From: Leptodactylus fallax
Taxonomy: Eukaryota > Chordata > Amphibia > Anura > Leptodactylidae
Reading direction: 5' to 3'
Length of the DNA: 64,000 nucleotides
Assembly (NCBI GenBank): GCA_947044405.1
Contig: CAMRHE010000460.1
Span: 186,001 to 250,000 of the forward strand
Shown: positions 23,790 to 37,129 of the stretch, piece by piece
Layout: every line of letters begins with the position of its first letter
Position numbering within the stretch: position 1 is the first letter of the stretch
The notes under the pieces: generated by a model
Told to the model about the DNA's origin: nothing
Seen by the model: only the letters and a program-made list of their open reading frames with translations
Database searches by the model: none
Program-made: the position numbers and the translations under genes

Positions 23790-26700
23790 AAATGAACTCC
23801 ATACTGAAGACTGGAAGATTCTTGTTGCTAGACTTAATCTTGCTGCTCCATTGGTGACTGTCCATATACACAAGTCCTGCCTCACCAGCCAACCACCAAT
23901 CATGGTGCCGCCTTGGCCGTGCATAGGAGCCCAGTAACTGGGTGACTGTTATGATGAATTGTCTTTATAATCTATGTAGAAGTGCGAGAAACATGCTTTT
24001 TCTGACATTTGTGGCAAGGGTGGGCCGTTCCCGCTTCTTGCAGCTAGAGAGGGTGCACGGGCTACATTATAAAGTTGAATGTACAAATCTTCTTAAGGCC
24101 AAGTAGATCCCCATAAATACTATAGGATGATGTTAGCCGGCGAAGTCTGCAGGGTTAGGAGGCACTTATTATGTTTGTCTGTCCATGTTTGACTTATGAA
24201 AATAGGAACTTCTAGATGTTCTAGATCGTCAGTTTTTGAAATTGTTTGATCTTTACCTTATGGTAAGTGCGACGGCTACTTCTACATACTCTAAGAATTT
24301 CACATGAGAAGCCTCCGGGGGTTGACAGTAATGATGCAAGATGAGGCAGCCGTTTCAGGCAACGAGTCTGTCCTAATTTGAATAATGATTAAATATTCAG
24401 GATTTGTCATTAGTTGCAGCCACTGCAATGTTGTAAATGTTCCCCGCGAGCTGTACAGAACATGACAGCGCTGTCCAACACTTCTCATGTCAAGGGCAAA
24501 AATTAAAAAGTGAGAACTTGCCAACATACAGAATGTGACCCCATATAGGGTACTATATATGGAGAGGAGAATCCTTAAGAGCAGACTAGCTTTCCCCACT
24601 ATTCACTAACAAGAGGTTTCTATAGGATGCCCTATCCTGACATCAGTGGATCAGCTGATTGAAGGGGTCATGGTCTCTGCACCTGATTGGACAGTGTCAG
24701 AGAGCTCAGAATCACGCCCCCTTGTCAGCTCTAACTCAAGACCATACACTTGACAGTACAGAACCTTTTTAGGACATCAGGCCCCAAAACTAACTGCACT
24801 GATTGCTCAGGAATGGAGAAAAAAAATCCAACTGTGCCAGAATAAGTGATAAGCGGAGCAGCGCCTAATAAAGGAAGCGAAGTACTGGCCTGGATGGAGA
24901 TGGCGAAAGGTTCTCTCTGTAAACATAAGTTTTCTAGAACAATCCTTCTAAGTACTCAGTCAACAGGAAGGTTTATTGGCCATGTCACTGTATACAATTC
25001 TCCATTGCGCAGATTTTCCCCCTTTCTGGTGATTTTTCCTTTGTTAAGCATGTTCTGAATTTCAAACATCCAATTATATTTCTATAGAACATTGCTGGAA
25101 GAAATCCTTGCAAATTAATTACTTAAAGCTGAGATTATAATAAGAAGAGCTTCATTAGTGTTTGTTTTCGGCCTATCAGATGGTGGATCTCTAGATAGTA
25201 ATTGTCTGGAATAAGCACATTTTAATTGTCAGCCACTTCCAATTCTTCCAGGGTATTGTGTGGCATGCAATGAATGTGTATAGACCACTTACAGTATCTA
25301 ATGCCGCCTCCTCCAAGCATGCACACCACTAATGTACTTATTAGGCCACGTTCACATCTGCATTGGAGGGTCCATGAGGAGTCCCTGGCTAAGATTCTGT
25401 AAAAAAAATCAGAAAAGGATTGAAAATAGGGATTTATCCTTTGTTGACTCTAAACATTATAATAGGTTTCATAGAAGGTTGGATAACGTTATAGTCACAA
25501 TGCTGGATAATGAGAAGAATTTCAATATAACCCCACGAGAGATGAGATTATTAGATGGGTCCAATGATTTAGTGCACTGATGCTCAAGTTAGGGTTGGGG
25601 GATTTTTTTTATTGTCATATAGATTTGTAAACTTTTATACTTTTCTAAGAATTAAAAAAAAAATGAAAAATTATTGCAAGCTCTACTTTTTCATATGGAA
25701 CAAAGAAGACACCGTAACAGAAACTCAAACGACTGCCTTATGGTCAATGGGATCTGTTGGGCTCCGTTGGTAACATTGATCCAATCTCCGGCTTGCAGTT
25801 TGTTTTTCTTTTCCATCTCATGTAAATGTTGCCTTATATCAGCGCTGATACATTTAGGGTCAATGGCTCAAGGTCTTAGTTTGTTACTAATTTCACACCA
25901 ATTTCCTGGAATAAATAAATAAATGACATGTATTTGGGCAAGTCTTCTTTGTTACAAAAACTGAAGCCTTTTATAGGTTTTCTCACATGATCGCCATTTT
26001 TTAAAGGTGGGCAGAGCTTAGCTGTAGAAGGTGTGACCTTTTGTGGCCTTATTATCATAATTTACACCAGAAACTGCTGGATCAGCTCGTGTTCACCTAG
26101 TAATGAATTTGGCGCAACTCACCCAGCGTGCCTATGATTGGCTTACAAAATGGCGGTCTTAATAAAGTGATGACGCACCATCAAAGTACTTGAGCAGTCA
26201 TTAACCCCTTAAAGACCAGTGGTGGATATAGCCATCACTAGTGGATGCTTTTTGCCTGCACTCTGACAGATACTCTATATAGTACATACAGTATATACTC
26301 TATACATGGTCCTGCCAATTTGACCACAAAATCTGTGTCAGGACTGTTAAGGAGCAGAAAAAAATCTGATTTTTTCAGTTAAAGGGGTCGCTTAATCCTA
26401 ATGACAGGAAATGCATGAAAATAAAAAATGAATTACTCGTCCAATTAATCTCCCACCGATCCAGCAGTCCCTCCGGTCTCTGCTTCCCTTGCCTTATTTC
26501 CTCTGGCTCCATCAGGGTCTACCTCACTGATATTCTGACATCTTCTGGCTTCCTGGGTGACGTCAGGGGTCTCTAAAGCCTGAGATTGGGCCTCAGCAGT
26601 CATGTGGAGTGTAACAATGCCTTACAGCGTTGTGATGTCAGCATGCCCCATGTGAACACCGAGGTCCAACCACAGGCCGTGGCAGTTCCCTGGGCAAGTA

Positions 26701-29630
26701 ATGTCAACCAAGAGGCCTGAAGAGGACACGGAAGCAGCGGATGCCACGAGGGAGCCCAGGAGGGGCGAGGGATTATTAGGTTCCTACACCTCCTCTGGAC
26801 CTCCACTTATTATACTCTGAGGTCTGAGGAGTTGGTGATCTCTGGCAGACCCGTAGAAGTGAATGGAGCAGCGGACAAGCATTCGCACTACGACTCCATT
26901 CACATGGAGCACTAAGGGGAATTTATGGCCTCCTGATCACAAGGAGTCCCAATGGTCAAACTCCCAATGGTCAGAGACTTATTCCCTATCCAGATAAATG
27001 TCCACAGGAAGCAAACCCCTGAATGTATGCCATCCACAGACAGGCACATATAGAAAGATCAACCTGACCTGCAAAAGACAAAAAATATCACCTGTGTTGT
27101 CCCTGTTGGTTTTTTGACGAGATGGAGAATTGAGGAAGTGGGCTCCGTCCTTGAGAAAAATGTGGGTATCCGTACGTGGGTAAGAGGTTACGTGAAGTGA
27201 TGTTATAATTGGTGTTACCTATAGATGTGTGACATAGGGTATATCTGATGTATCCGGCAGGTAATCCTTCATATGTCAGTTTTGTCTCAAGGTTAACAAC
27301 TGTTGTCTTGTTCTTACCTTTAAGAAGAAAAAGTTATTTGTCAAATAATGTTGAATTATTTCCGCCCATTTGAGCGTTCCTGCCGCAGAGAAGTTACATA
27401 CAAGAAGCGGGGTCCTTCTTATACTCCATTTACTTGGCAGCGGCGCAGCAATCCTTAATACACCGCGTGTTCTCATTATTCTCAGTCTCTCCAAATTATT
27501 ACCAGTCTATCACACACACAGAGCGTTCATTACACCGCGCTGCCGCGCTCACTTGTCTAATGGACCGGACAAAGCTTATTATAAATGTCATTTCTGAATT
27601 GCTGTTCTTGTGTACACAAGTCATGGGCAGAAGATCCCGGAAGTTACTTTTACATTGTTCTTACAGGAAGGGACAGGATTCACAAAGCTCAATACACACA
27701 AATATATGAGGGGTCCGTGAAAAAGGCGCCAATCGGGAGCAAAATGTACATTATTCACAGCTGTTTTCTACCACAGTCATGTGACTCTTGGCTTAGGCTT
27801 TGTGCACACTTATCACTGTGTATTACTTGTATATCCATAGTGCTCCCTTCCCCTGTGTCCTTTTGGCCTCACTTGGGATGTTCATTTGGGCTGCTTTACA
27901 TTGACATAACCTTTCCTTAACTGTGAAGGAATTCTCAGCAGACTGCGCAGTGTCGTATGTCAGAGCCATCCATCAGAGGTAAATGTCTGTAAAACCTCCG
28001 CCTGTACCTATTCAAGGAATCTTAGACTACAGTCTGCACATTAGCTAAATTACATACAAAAAAAAGCAACTTTTTATCTTCTTTTTGGCAGAAGTAATTT
28101 ATTTGCATTATAAAGACAAATCTCCTGGAAAGGCTGCAGAGTCCATTTACAACACCTATTTAAGATTCAGACGAGTTCCGAACACCAAGGGTACAAGTTG
28201 CATAGATTGGGAAAAGAATGTCTTTGGCGTAGGCGGAAATATTTATACGGCCGTACAAAATTCATTTGTATTAGAAATATATGTTTAGTATTATTCAGCG
28301 TGCGCCATTTGTGTCTGGTCTGTTGTCAATCTTCTGCTGAGGAGGAATAATTCCCAGCTCCGGGTTCTGGCCATATTCGGGATTCCATCACTCAAATAAA
28401 ATGAGTTTTTTGGTTGGTAAATCCACTTAAAGGTAATCTGTAAATATATCATGAATTTTTTATGCAGTTCACAAACACCGGCAGATTATAAATGGAGTTT
28501 ATTAGCATATTATATTTACATGCTAATACATGGCAGAATATCAAGCTTAAAATCTCAGAGCAGCAAATCCACTGTCAATATGTGTGTCCCCGACCCTAGG
28601 CTGCGGCACCAGCTTGTGGAAAAGTTACATTTTTTTGTTGCAAATTTTGCGGCTTGCTAGACATATGGGTGTGGTTTAAAGGGTACCTGAGTTTTCATGA
28701 AAAGTTGAGATATCTGCAGGGTTTTGCTAGGCAGTCTGTTCCATGACTGTACAAGTCTTCATACACAATGTTCTATCAGTTTTTCTGCTGCAAATAATCA
28801 CATTATGGCTGAAGCACATTTTACATTTGTCTCTCAGGCAGTGGGGGTGTACAATAAGGTACAGTCTGCCCCCCTTCCCTATCCATTACACACAATGTTC
28901 TACCACTCTCTCAGGAATAACTATAAAATTGCAAACAAATATCTGAAAAAAGCCCAAGTGACCATAATATCCAGGAAGCCCAAGTGACAAAAAGTCCAGG
29001 AACACTGGTCTGCAAATACAGGGCTAATACATGAAACCAAGCAGATAAATTACACAAAACAAAACCAATTTATGCCACAGTCATTAAAGCTGCTGCTGTC
29101 TGTGAATCATACCCCATCTGTAACCACATAAGCAGCCAGAATTAGATATAAGTACATAGAAGACTCTTCTTACAATGTAAGCTGTGAGATTTGCAGAATC
29201 CTAAATGTTTTGCACACAGCAACAGTTTGCAAGCTGTGAGGAGAATCAACCCCTCCCCTCTCTATTCACTGAGTGAAGAGAGAAAATGTATCTAGGTGTC
29301 CCTCTTCTAGTTCCTGCTACTAGAAGAGAGACACTTAGTGGCAGGAACTTTAGAGAGGTTTCAGGCAGAAAGCAGCCATATTTGTAATTAAACTGTATTA
29401 CAGTTTGGTCCAGAATCCCACAATCTAAGAATGAAACAAAGTTGTCTGAAAAGTTAGAGACCATTTAAATATGCCAAGAGGTGCCAAAAACGCACCAAAA
29501 TTGTTTCAGAAAATTCTGTCTCAGAGTCAATTCAAAGGTTGTATAAACTTAGATTAGACATTGTAAAGATCCACCAGAGTTATCATCCAGCACCAGCCAA
29601 TATGGTAAAACGAGCACATTTTCAGACTGT
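23790..29630. other. Intergenic, no gene supported
   Basis: No exon with splice signals recognised. A GGCCACGTTCACATCTGCAT motif at about 25344, typical of a dispersed frog-type repeat, is present. The sequence around 27350-27620 looks unique and could be tested for noncoding conservation. Confidence 0.4.
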
Positions 29631-30300
29631 CGGTCTAAATTTACATTTGTCATTAGCTTAATTTTTTTTTACTGTTTCAGTGCATCTAAAAAAAAATTGT
29701 CTCCATGGTAACAGGTTACAAACAAACTCTGTGCAGTCTGATGCCGTATTTATACCATCTTCTACACCTTTCTGCATTTATTTTACCAATGAGATAAATC
29801 TGGGGCATTTTCAGACTGCCTGGCTACGTTTACATTGCCTATTAGTAAATCTGGGCCAAGCTTTTTGCTATAGTGCAATAGGCAGGTTAGTAATGCTGGC
29901 GGCTAACGTCTACCTTCTTATTTTATTACTGTTTACTGCATCTAAAAAAATAAATTGTCTCCATGGTAACAGACTACAAAAAAAACCCAGTGCAGTCTGT
30001 GCAATTATACTATATAGAAAGAGATCTAGATATAAATGCAGATGAAGAACGTCTGTCCTATCAGGTGTTCTATGGCCAGTGGGAATTATTTTACCCTTTC
30101 CCCCCTCACCCCTGTCGCTTGAAAATGACACCCCCAAAACACACAACACGCAGCCCTGCCAAAGGCCACCTCATCATTTCAGTGATTGCTCCTTAACACA
30201 GGTGTGGGGGTTGGTGGGGACAGGGCCGGGATCAATCCGCACGACTACCAAAATATAAGTGTCAGAAGCCCCCGGGGGTCGACAATAGGTGTTAGAGAAT

Positions 30301-30370
30301 GGGGGGGGGGGGGGGGGGGGGCCCCTTGGGGGGGGGGGCCTGGCAAGGGGGGGGGGGGGGGGGGGGGGGG
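30301..30370. other. Second poly-G block, probable artefact
   Basis: Seventy bases of mostly G with CCCC and TT interruptions, ending where the foldback's left arm begins. Same character as the block at 7590-7745. Confidence 0.6.
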
Positions 30371-30371
30371 T

Positions 30372-30650
30372 TTAAATATATTAAAATAGAACTTTTATTT
30401 AGAAAATAATTCTAAAAAAATTAACAAAAATGATCCAGAGTGTTACAATTAAAAGTCCAGTATTATCCTAGAATTACTAGTGGAGATAGATGTAAAGAGT
30501 TGGAGTTTGGGGGTGTATAGTATAGGAGGAACCCCCCAAACACACTATTCAGTACTAGTATTGGATAATTATAGGAAAAACGTGGACTGGATCATTTTCG
30601 CTAGTTTTTTTAGGATTATTTTCTAACTAAAAGTTCTATTTTAATATTTT
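30372..30650. mobile_element. Foldback (MITE-like) element next to a poly-G block
   Basis: Left arm about 30375-30440 (TATTAAAATAGAACTTTTAT ... AATGATCC) is repeated inverted at about 30592-30650 (GGATCATT ... ATAAAAGTTCTATTTTAATA type), around a loop of about 150 bases. The left edge abuts a G-run (30301-30370) that may hide the outer terminus. No coding sequence. Confidence 0.6.
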
Positions 30651-31474
30651 TAGTCTTGTCAAACACCAATCACACTGATTAGTTTTTTCATGCAGTTATA
30701 TTATCTTCCACACCTTTCACCTATTAACTTACCAATGTGATAAATCTGCTGCAATTTTACTCAGCCCATCTAAGTTTATACTGCAAAACTATTACAAAAT
30801 CCCAATCACTGATTTTCTTAACAGCTTTTGCTAAAGTACAATCTGCAAGTTAGTAATACTGATGATTAAAGGCAACGTTCCCTTGTGCTTGTTTTTACAG
30901 TTTCAGCGTATCTAAATAAAAAAAAAAAAAAAAAAAAATTGTCTCCATGGTAACAGACTACAAAAAGCCCTGCGCAGTCTGATCCTGCAATTTTACTACT
31001 TTCTATCCTTTTCTTTTAATTTACCAACTAAATAAGCTAGAAGTAGAGAAGATATGGACAGGACTGAATGGTCACACTACATAGCAGTTCTAGACACACA
31101 GAAGGAGGGGATTTTACAGTCAAGACTATTTGTAACATTGCTTCATGTTTAGATATATTGGAGCAATAACTAATGAATTGCCATGCTGTACATACCCTTT
31201 AAATACTTAGCCTCCCACATAAACCGTTACGGCTTATCGACATCTGCCAAGAGATGATCACAACCTCTCAGCTCTGATAATTGTTATATTCTCTCAATAT
31301 AACTTCTAATGAACTTAAGAAAAAGTTGTCATATCAGGCCAATTACAGAATATGACCTGTATTATAACAGCGCAGTAGAAAATATCCCCAAACATCGACC
31401 ACTGATAGGAAGCGAGTAATGAACACAAGTGTCACTTGTTATACAAGCTTACTGAAGCCGGAGTGTCCAGTGTT

Positions 31475-34400
31475 GTTACATCTCCATTGTTACATCTGCA
31501 TTGTTACATCTCCATTGTTACATCTGCATTGTTACATCTGCATTGTTACACTGCATGTGAACCCCATTGTTGCATCTCCATTGTTACATCTCCATTGTTC
31601 CATCTTCATTGTTACATCTTCATTGTTACATCTGCATTGTTACATCTCCATTGTTACATCTGCATTGTTGAATCCGCATTGTTACATCTGCATTGTTACA
31701 TCTCCATTGTTGCATCTCCATTGTTACATCTGCATTGTTACATCTCCATTGTTACATCTGCATTGTTACATCTCCATTGTTACATCTGCATTGTTACATC
31801 TGCATTGTTGAATCCCCATTGTTTCATCTCCATTGTTACATCTGCATTGTTACATCTCCATTGTTACATCTGCATTGTTACATATGCATTGTTACATCTC
31901 CATTGTTCCATCTCCATTGTTCCATCTTCATTGTTACATCTGCATTGTTACATCTGCATTGTTATATCTCCATTGTTCCATCTGCATTGTTACATCTCCA
32001 TTGTTCTCATCTGCATTGTTACATCTCCATTGTTCCATCTGCATTGTTCCATCTTCATTGTTACATCTGCATTGTTACATCTGCATTGTTATATCTCCAT
32101 TGTTCCATCTGCATTGTTACATCTCCATTGTTCCATCTGCATTGTTATATCTCCATTGTTCCATCTGCATTGTTACATCTCCATTGTTCCATCTGCATTG
32201 TTACATCTCCAGCCATTGTTCCATCTGCATTGTTACATCTGCATTGTTCCATCTGCATTGTTACATCTCATTGTTACATCTCCATTGTTCCATCTCCATT
32301 GTTCCATCTTCATTGTTACATCTGCATTGTTACATCTGCATTGTTATATCTCCATTGTTCCATCTGCATTGTTACATCTCCATTGTTCCATCTGCATTGT
32401 TATATCTCCATTGTTCCATCTGCATTTTCATCTTCATTGTTACATCTCCATTGTTCCATCTGCATTGTTACATCTCCATTGTTCCATCTGCATTGTTACA
32501 TCTGCATTGTTCCATCTGCATTGTTACATCTCCATTGTTACATCTGCATTGTTACATCTGCATTGTTGAATCCCCATTGTTTCATCTCCATTGTTACATC
32601 TGCATTGTTACATCTCCATTGTTACATCTCATTGCTCTCCATTGTTACATCCATGCTCATTGTTACATCTCCATTGTTCCATCTCCATTGTTCCATCTTC
32701 ATTGTTACATCTGCATTGTTACATCTGCATTGTTACATCTCCATTGTTCCATCTGCATTGTTACCCATCTCCATTGTTCCATCTGCATTGTTACATCTGC
32801 ATTGTTGAATCCCCATTGTTCCATCTTCATTGTTACATCTGCCATTGTTACATATGCATTGTTACATCTCCATTGTTACATCTGCTTTGTTGCATCTCCA
32901 TTGTTCCATCTTCATTGTACTCTGCATCTTCATTGTTACATCTGCATTGTTGAATCTCCATTGTTACATCTCCATTTACAATTACATCTGCATTGTTACA
33001 TCTGCATTGTTGAATCCCCCATTGTTGCATCGCCATTGTTACATCTCCATTGTTACATCTCCATTGTTGCATCTCCATTGTTACACTCCTTGCATCTCCA
33101 TTGTTACATCTCCCATCTCCATTGTTGCATCCCCATTGTTGCATCTCCATTGTTACATCTCCATTTTGCATCTCCATTGTTGCATCTCCATTGTTACATC
33201 TTCATTGTTCCATCTTCTTTGTTGCATCTCCATTGTTACATCTGCATTGTTGCATCTCCATTGTTACATCTGCATTGTTACATCTCCATTGTTACATCTC
33301 CATCCATTCATTGTTACATCTGCATTGTTACATCTCCATTGTTGAATCCCCATTGTTACATCTCCATTGTCTTGCATTGTTGCATCTCCATTGTTACATC
33401 TCCATTGTTATCCCCCTTACATCTGCATTGTTACATCTCCATTGTTACATCTCCTTGTGCTCTCCATTGTTACATCTCCATTGTTGCATCTCCATTGTTG
33501 CATCTTCATTGTTACATCTCCATTGTTGCATCTCCATTGTTACATCTGCATTGTTACATCTGCATTGTTGAATCCATGCTACATCTCCATTGTTACATCT
33601 GCTTTGTTGCATCTCCATTGTTGCATCTCCATTGTTACATCTGCATTGTTACATCTGCTTTGTTGCATCTCCATTGTTACATCTCCATTGTTACATCTCC
33701 ATTGTTGCATCTCCATTTACTTCTCCATTGTTGCATCTCCATTGTTGCATCTCCATTGTTGAATCTCCATTGTTGCATCTCCATTGTTACATCTGCATTG
33801 TTGCATCTCCATTGTTCCATCTCCATTGTTACATCTGCTTTGTTACTCTGCATTGTTACATCTGCATTGTTACATCTCCTGACTCTCCTTGTCCATCGCA
33901 TTGTTACGTCTCCATTGTTCCATCTCTTTGTTGCATCTGCATTGTTACATCTCCATTGTTACATCTCTATTGTTACATCTCCATTGTTACATCTCCATTG
34001 TTACATCTGCATTGTTACATCTCCATTGTTACATCTCCATTGTTGAATCTCCATTGTTACATCTCCATTGTTACATATGCATTGTTGCATCTCCATTGTT
34101 ACATCTCCATTGTTGAATCTCCATTGTTACAACTGCATTGTTGCATCGCCATTGTTACATCTCCATTGTTACATCTCCATTGTTGCATCTCCATTGTTAC
34201 ATCTCCATTGTTGCATCTCCATTGTTACATCTACATTGTTACATCTCCATTGTTGCATCTCCATTGTTGCATCTCCATTGTTACATCTCCATTGTTGCAT
34301 CTCCATTGTTACATCTGCATTGTTACATCTGCATTGTTGAATCTACATTGCTACATCTCCATTGTTACATCTGCTTTGTTGCATCTCCATTGTTGCATCT

Positions 34401-34650
34401 CCATTGTTACATTTCCATTGTTACATCTCCATTGTTGCATCTCCATTGTTGCATCTCCATTGTTACATCTCCATTGTTACATCTCCATTGTTGCATCTCC
34501 ATTGTTACATCTCCATTGTTACATCTGCTTTGTTGCATCTCCATTGTTGCATCTCCATTGTTGCATCTCCATTGTTACATCTCCATTGTTGCATCTCCAT
34601 TGTTACATCTGCATTGTTACATCTGTATTGTTACATCTGCATTGTTCTAT
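31475..34650. repeat. 14-bp satellite array, ~225 units
   Basis: Unit ATTGTTACATCTCC, with CTGC, TTGC and TTCC variants. Fourteen is not a multiple of three, so every plus-strand frame reads the same 14-residue cycle (LLHLHCYISIVTSA-like) and stays open; this explains several open frames of up to 737 codons. Composition changes along the array: GTTCCATC units concentrate at 31.9-32.8 kb and GTTGCATC units after about 33.0 kb. Confidence 0.97.
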
Positions 34651-34659
34651 TGTATCATA

Positions 34660-35255
34660 GGAGCAGAACAATAAAATGACGGCACTGCCGGATCCATCAC
34701 ACGAGGACATCAGCACATCCTATTGACAGTGATTGTTGGGTTTTTTGTCGTGGTATTATTAGACAAATATTCTTTTGTCTACCATTTTTGACAGAACTGC
34801 ATTTAAGCCTCCAATACAAATGTGAACACACCCCTAGGGTGTAATGTCTAAGAGCCAGTGGATAAGGAATAACTGCTAGATCAGATAGGGGACAAACACT
34901 GAGACCCCCATCCATCTGGCGCACGGTCCGTCACCAGTCCCGCCCACATTTAGCTTGGCTGTGCTCAGGTTAAATATGGAGCAGTGACAACCCCTTTAAA
35001 ATATAAGCTCCAATCCCTATAAAGATATATTAAGAAATATATCAATACAGAAAGTTAACCCTAAAAATGACCTGATAGTAAATGGTCGGCATTTACTTTA
35101 AAGAGACAAGCACAAAAGTCCCAGATAGCAGCACGTATTCCCCGATATACGATACGAGCACGCTGAAATCACGGAAATGGGGAGAAAAGTAAATAACTCT
35201 GCATTTTAGTATTTATGTCATAGCCCCTGCTCTCTATTTGAAGGCTCTTGGATTT
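34660..35255. other. No gene seen
   Basis: Short spacer between two arrays, with a CAACCCCTTTAAA-type repeat end near 34990. Confidence 0.4.
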
Positions 35256-35261
35256 TACGAT

Positions 35262-35993
35262 GGATCAGTGCGAGGGGTCAGTGCGAGGGGTCAGTGCGAG
35301 GGGTCAGTGAGATGGGTCAGTGCGAGGGGTCAGTGAGATGGGTCAGTGAGATGGGTCAGTGCGAGGGGTCAGTGTGAGGGGTCAGTGCTATGGGTCAGTG
35401 CGAGGGGTCAGTGCGAGGGGTCAGTGCGAGGGGGCAGTGCGAGGGGGCAGTGCTATGGGTCAGTGCGAGGGGTCAGTGAGATGGGTCAGTGAGATGGGTC
35501 AGTGCGAGGGGGCAGTGCGAGGGGGCAGTGCGAGGGGTCAGTGTGAGGGGTCAGTGCGATGGGTCAGTGCGAGGGGTCAGTGCGAGGGGTCAGTGCGAGG
35601 GGGCAGTGCGAGGGGGCAGTGCGAGGGGTCAGTGCGAGGGGTCAGTGAGATGGGTCAGTGCGATGGGTCAGTGCGAGGGGTCAGTGCGAGGGGGGTGCGA
35701 GGGGTCAGTGTGAGGGGTCAGTGCTATGGGTCAGTGCGAGGGGTCAGTGCGAGGGGTCAGTGTGAGGTGTCAGTGTGAGGGGTCAGTGCTATGGGTCAGT
35801 GCGAGGGGTCAGTGCGAGGGGTCAGTGTGATGGGTCAGTGCGAGGGGTCAGTGCGATAGGTCAGTGTGATGGGTCAGTGCGAGGGGTCAGTGCGATGGGT
35901 CAGTGAGATGGGTCAGTGAGAGGGGTCAGTGAGATGGGTCAGTGCGATGGGTCAGTGAGATGGGTCAGTGAGAGGGGTCAGTGAGATGGGTCA
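35262..35993. repeat. 13-bp minisatellite
   Basis: Unit GGGTCAGTGCGAG with GAGAT, GTGAG and GCTAT variants, about 56 copies. Stop-free plus-strand frames arise from the unit. Confidence 0.95.
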
Positions 35994-35999
35994 GTAATT

Positions 36000-36540
36000 T
36001 ATACAGAAGGGCATTTATTGAAAAGCAAACTATAAACAGTAAGAACAGAAATCTGCAGAGGAAGCCGAATGGACTTTTCTGTGGAAATCGCTGCGCTCGC
36101 TGCATTTCAGAAACAGAATTTCCCAGTAGATTACGGTATTGAGGAGGAGATTTCAACTCCCGGCTGTTTCCCAGTCTGTAAATTACTCAGTGTGAGTCAG
36201 AACATTTACCCACATAGCAGAGCGCCAGGTTTTGTGTCTGTCTATGTCCTAATGTATCTGAAAGATGACAAAGGTCAATAACAGAATATAAAGGAGCGGC
36301 GGCCATTTATTTGTTTGGCTGTAGAGAAACCTTTTGTGTTCCCCCCCGATATAAAGGACTGAGAAGCGACACAGCAGGAAAAGTCTCTACATATAATGAA
36401 TGGAATGGAGCCCCTCTGTAATGCTTAAGGAGGAAGGTTAATGGGGCAAATGGATTAAAATGTCTTCCCCAGAGCAACCAATCACAACGCAGCATTCATT
36501 TTTCAGGTGAGCTTTTGCACCAGGGCCTGTGAGACTGCGC
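36000..36540. other. No gene seen
   Basis: Unique-looking spacer between the 13-bp and 29-bp arrays. Short frames on both strands are unsupported. Confidence 0.4.
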
Positions 36541-36554
36541 TCCAAGATGTCAAC

Positions 36555-37125
36555 CACAGGGGACTCTCCGCCCCCCTGACTTTATCAGCTGACTCTCTGC
36601 CCCCCTGCCTCTGTCAGTCGACTCTCCGCCCCTCTGCCTCTGTCAGTTGACTCTCCGCCCCCCTGACTTTATCAGCCGACTCTCCGCCCCCCTGCCTCTG
36701 TCAGTCGACTCTCCGCCCCCCTGACTTTATCAGCCGACTCTCCTCCCCCCTGACTTTATCAGCCGAGTCTCCGCCCCCCTGCCTCTGTCAGTCGACTCTC
36801 CGCCCCCCTGACTTTATCAGCAGACTCTCCGCCCCCCTGACTTTATCAGCCAGCTCTCCGCCCCCCTGACTTTATGAGCCGACTCTCCGCCCCCCTGACT
36901 TTATCAGCCGTCTCTCCGCCCCCCTGACTTTATCAGCCGACTCTCCGCCCCCCTGCCTCTGTCAGTCGCCTCCACCCCATGACTCAGCCGACTCTCCACC
37001 CCATGACTTTATCAGCCGGCTCTCCGCCCCCTGACTTTATCAGCCAGCTCTCCGCCCCCCTGACTTTATCAGCCACCCCGCCCCCCCCCTGACTTTATCA
37101 GCCGACTCTCCGCCCCCCTGACTTT
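36555..37125. repeat. 29-bp C-rich minisatellite, ~20 copies
   Basis: Unit GACTCTCCGCCCCCCTGACT / TTATCAGCC, with a TGCCTCTGTCAGTC variant interspersed. The plus strand is strongly pyrimidine-rich. Confidence 0.93.
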
Positions 37126-37129
37126 ATAA

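Larger units (their letters stand above)
29640..30990 (+). repeat. Three copies of a ~250-bp dispersed/tandem repeat (GTCTCCATGGTAACAG)
   Basis: TTGTCTCCATGGTAACAG followed by ACTACAAA and GTGCAGTCTG occurs at about 29698, 29956 and 30939. Each copy is linked to ACACCTTTC, ACCAATG(A/T)GATAAATCTG and AGTAAT(A/G)CTG segments, so the units are about 250 bases. The block is split by the poly-G region and the foldback at 30372-30650. Noncoding. Confidence 0.65.

Noticed and set aside
28085..28288. Short Lys/Tyr-rich frame
   Set aside because: No homology recognised, no splice sites, chance-length frame in AT-rich DNA.
31436..34660. Open frames up to 737 codons with His/Cys/Ile repeats
   Set aside because: All three plus frames read the same cycle from the stop-free 14-bp satellite unit; no start context, splice sites or domain.
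35359..35778. Arg/Gly/Ser-rich open frame
   Set aside because: Product of the 13-bp minisatellite.
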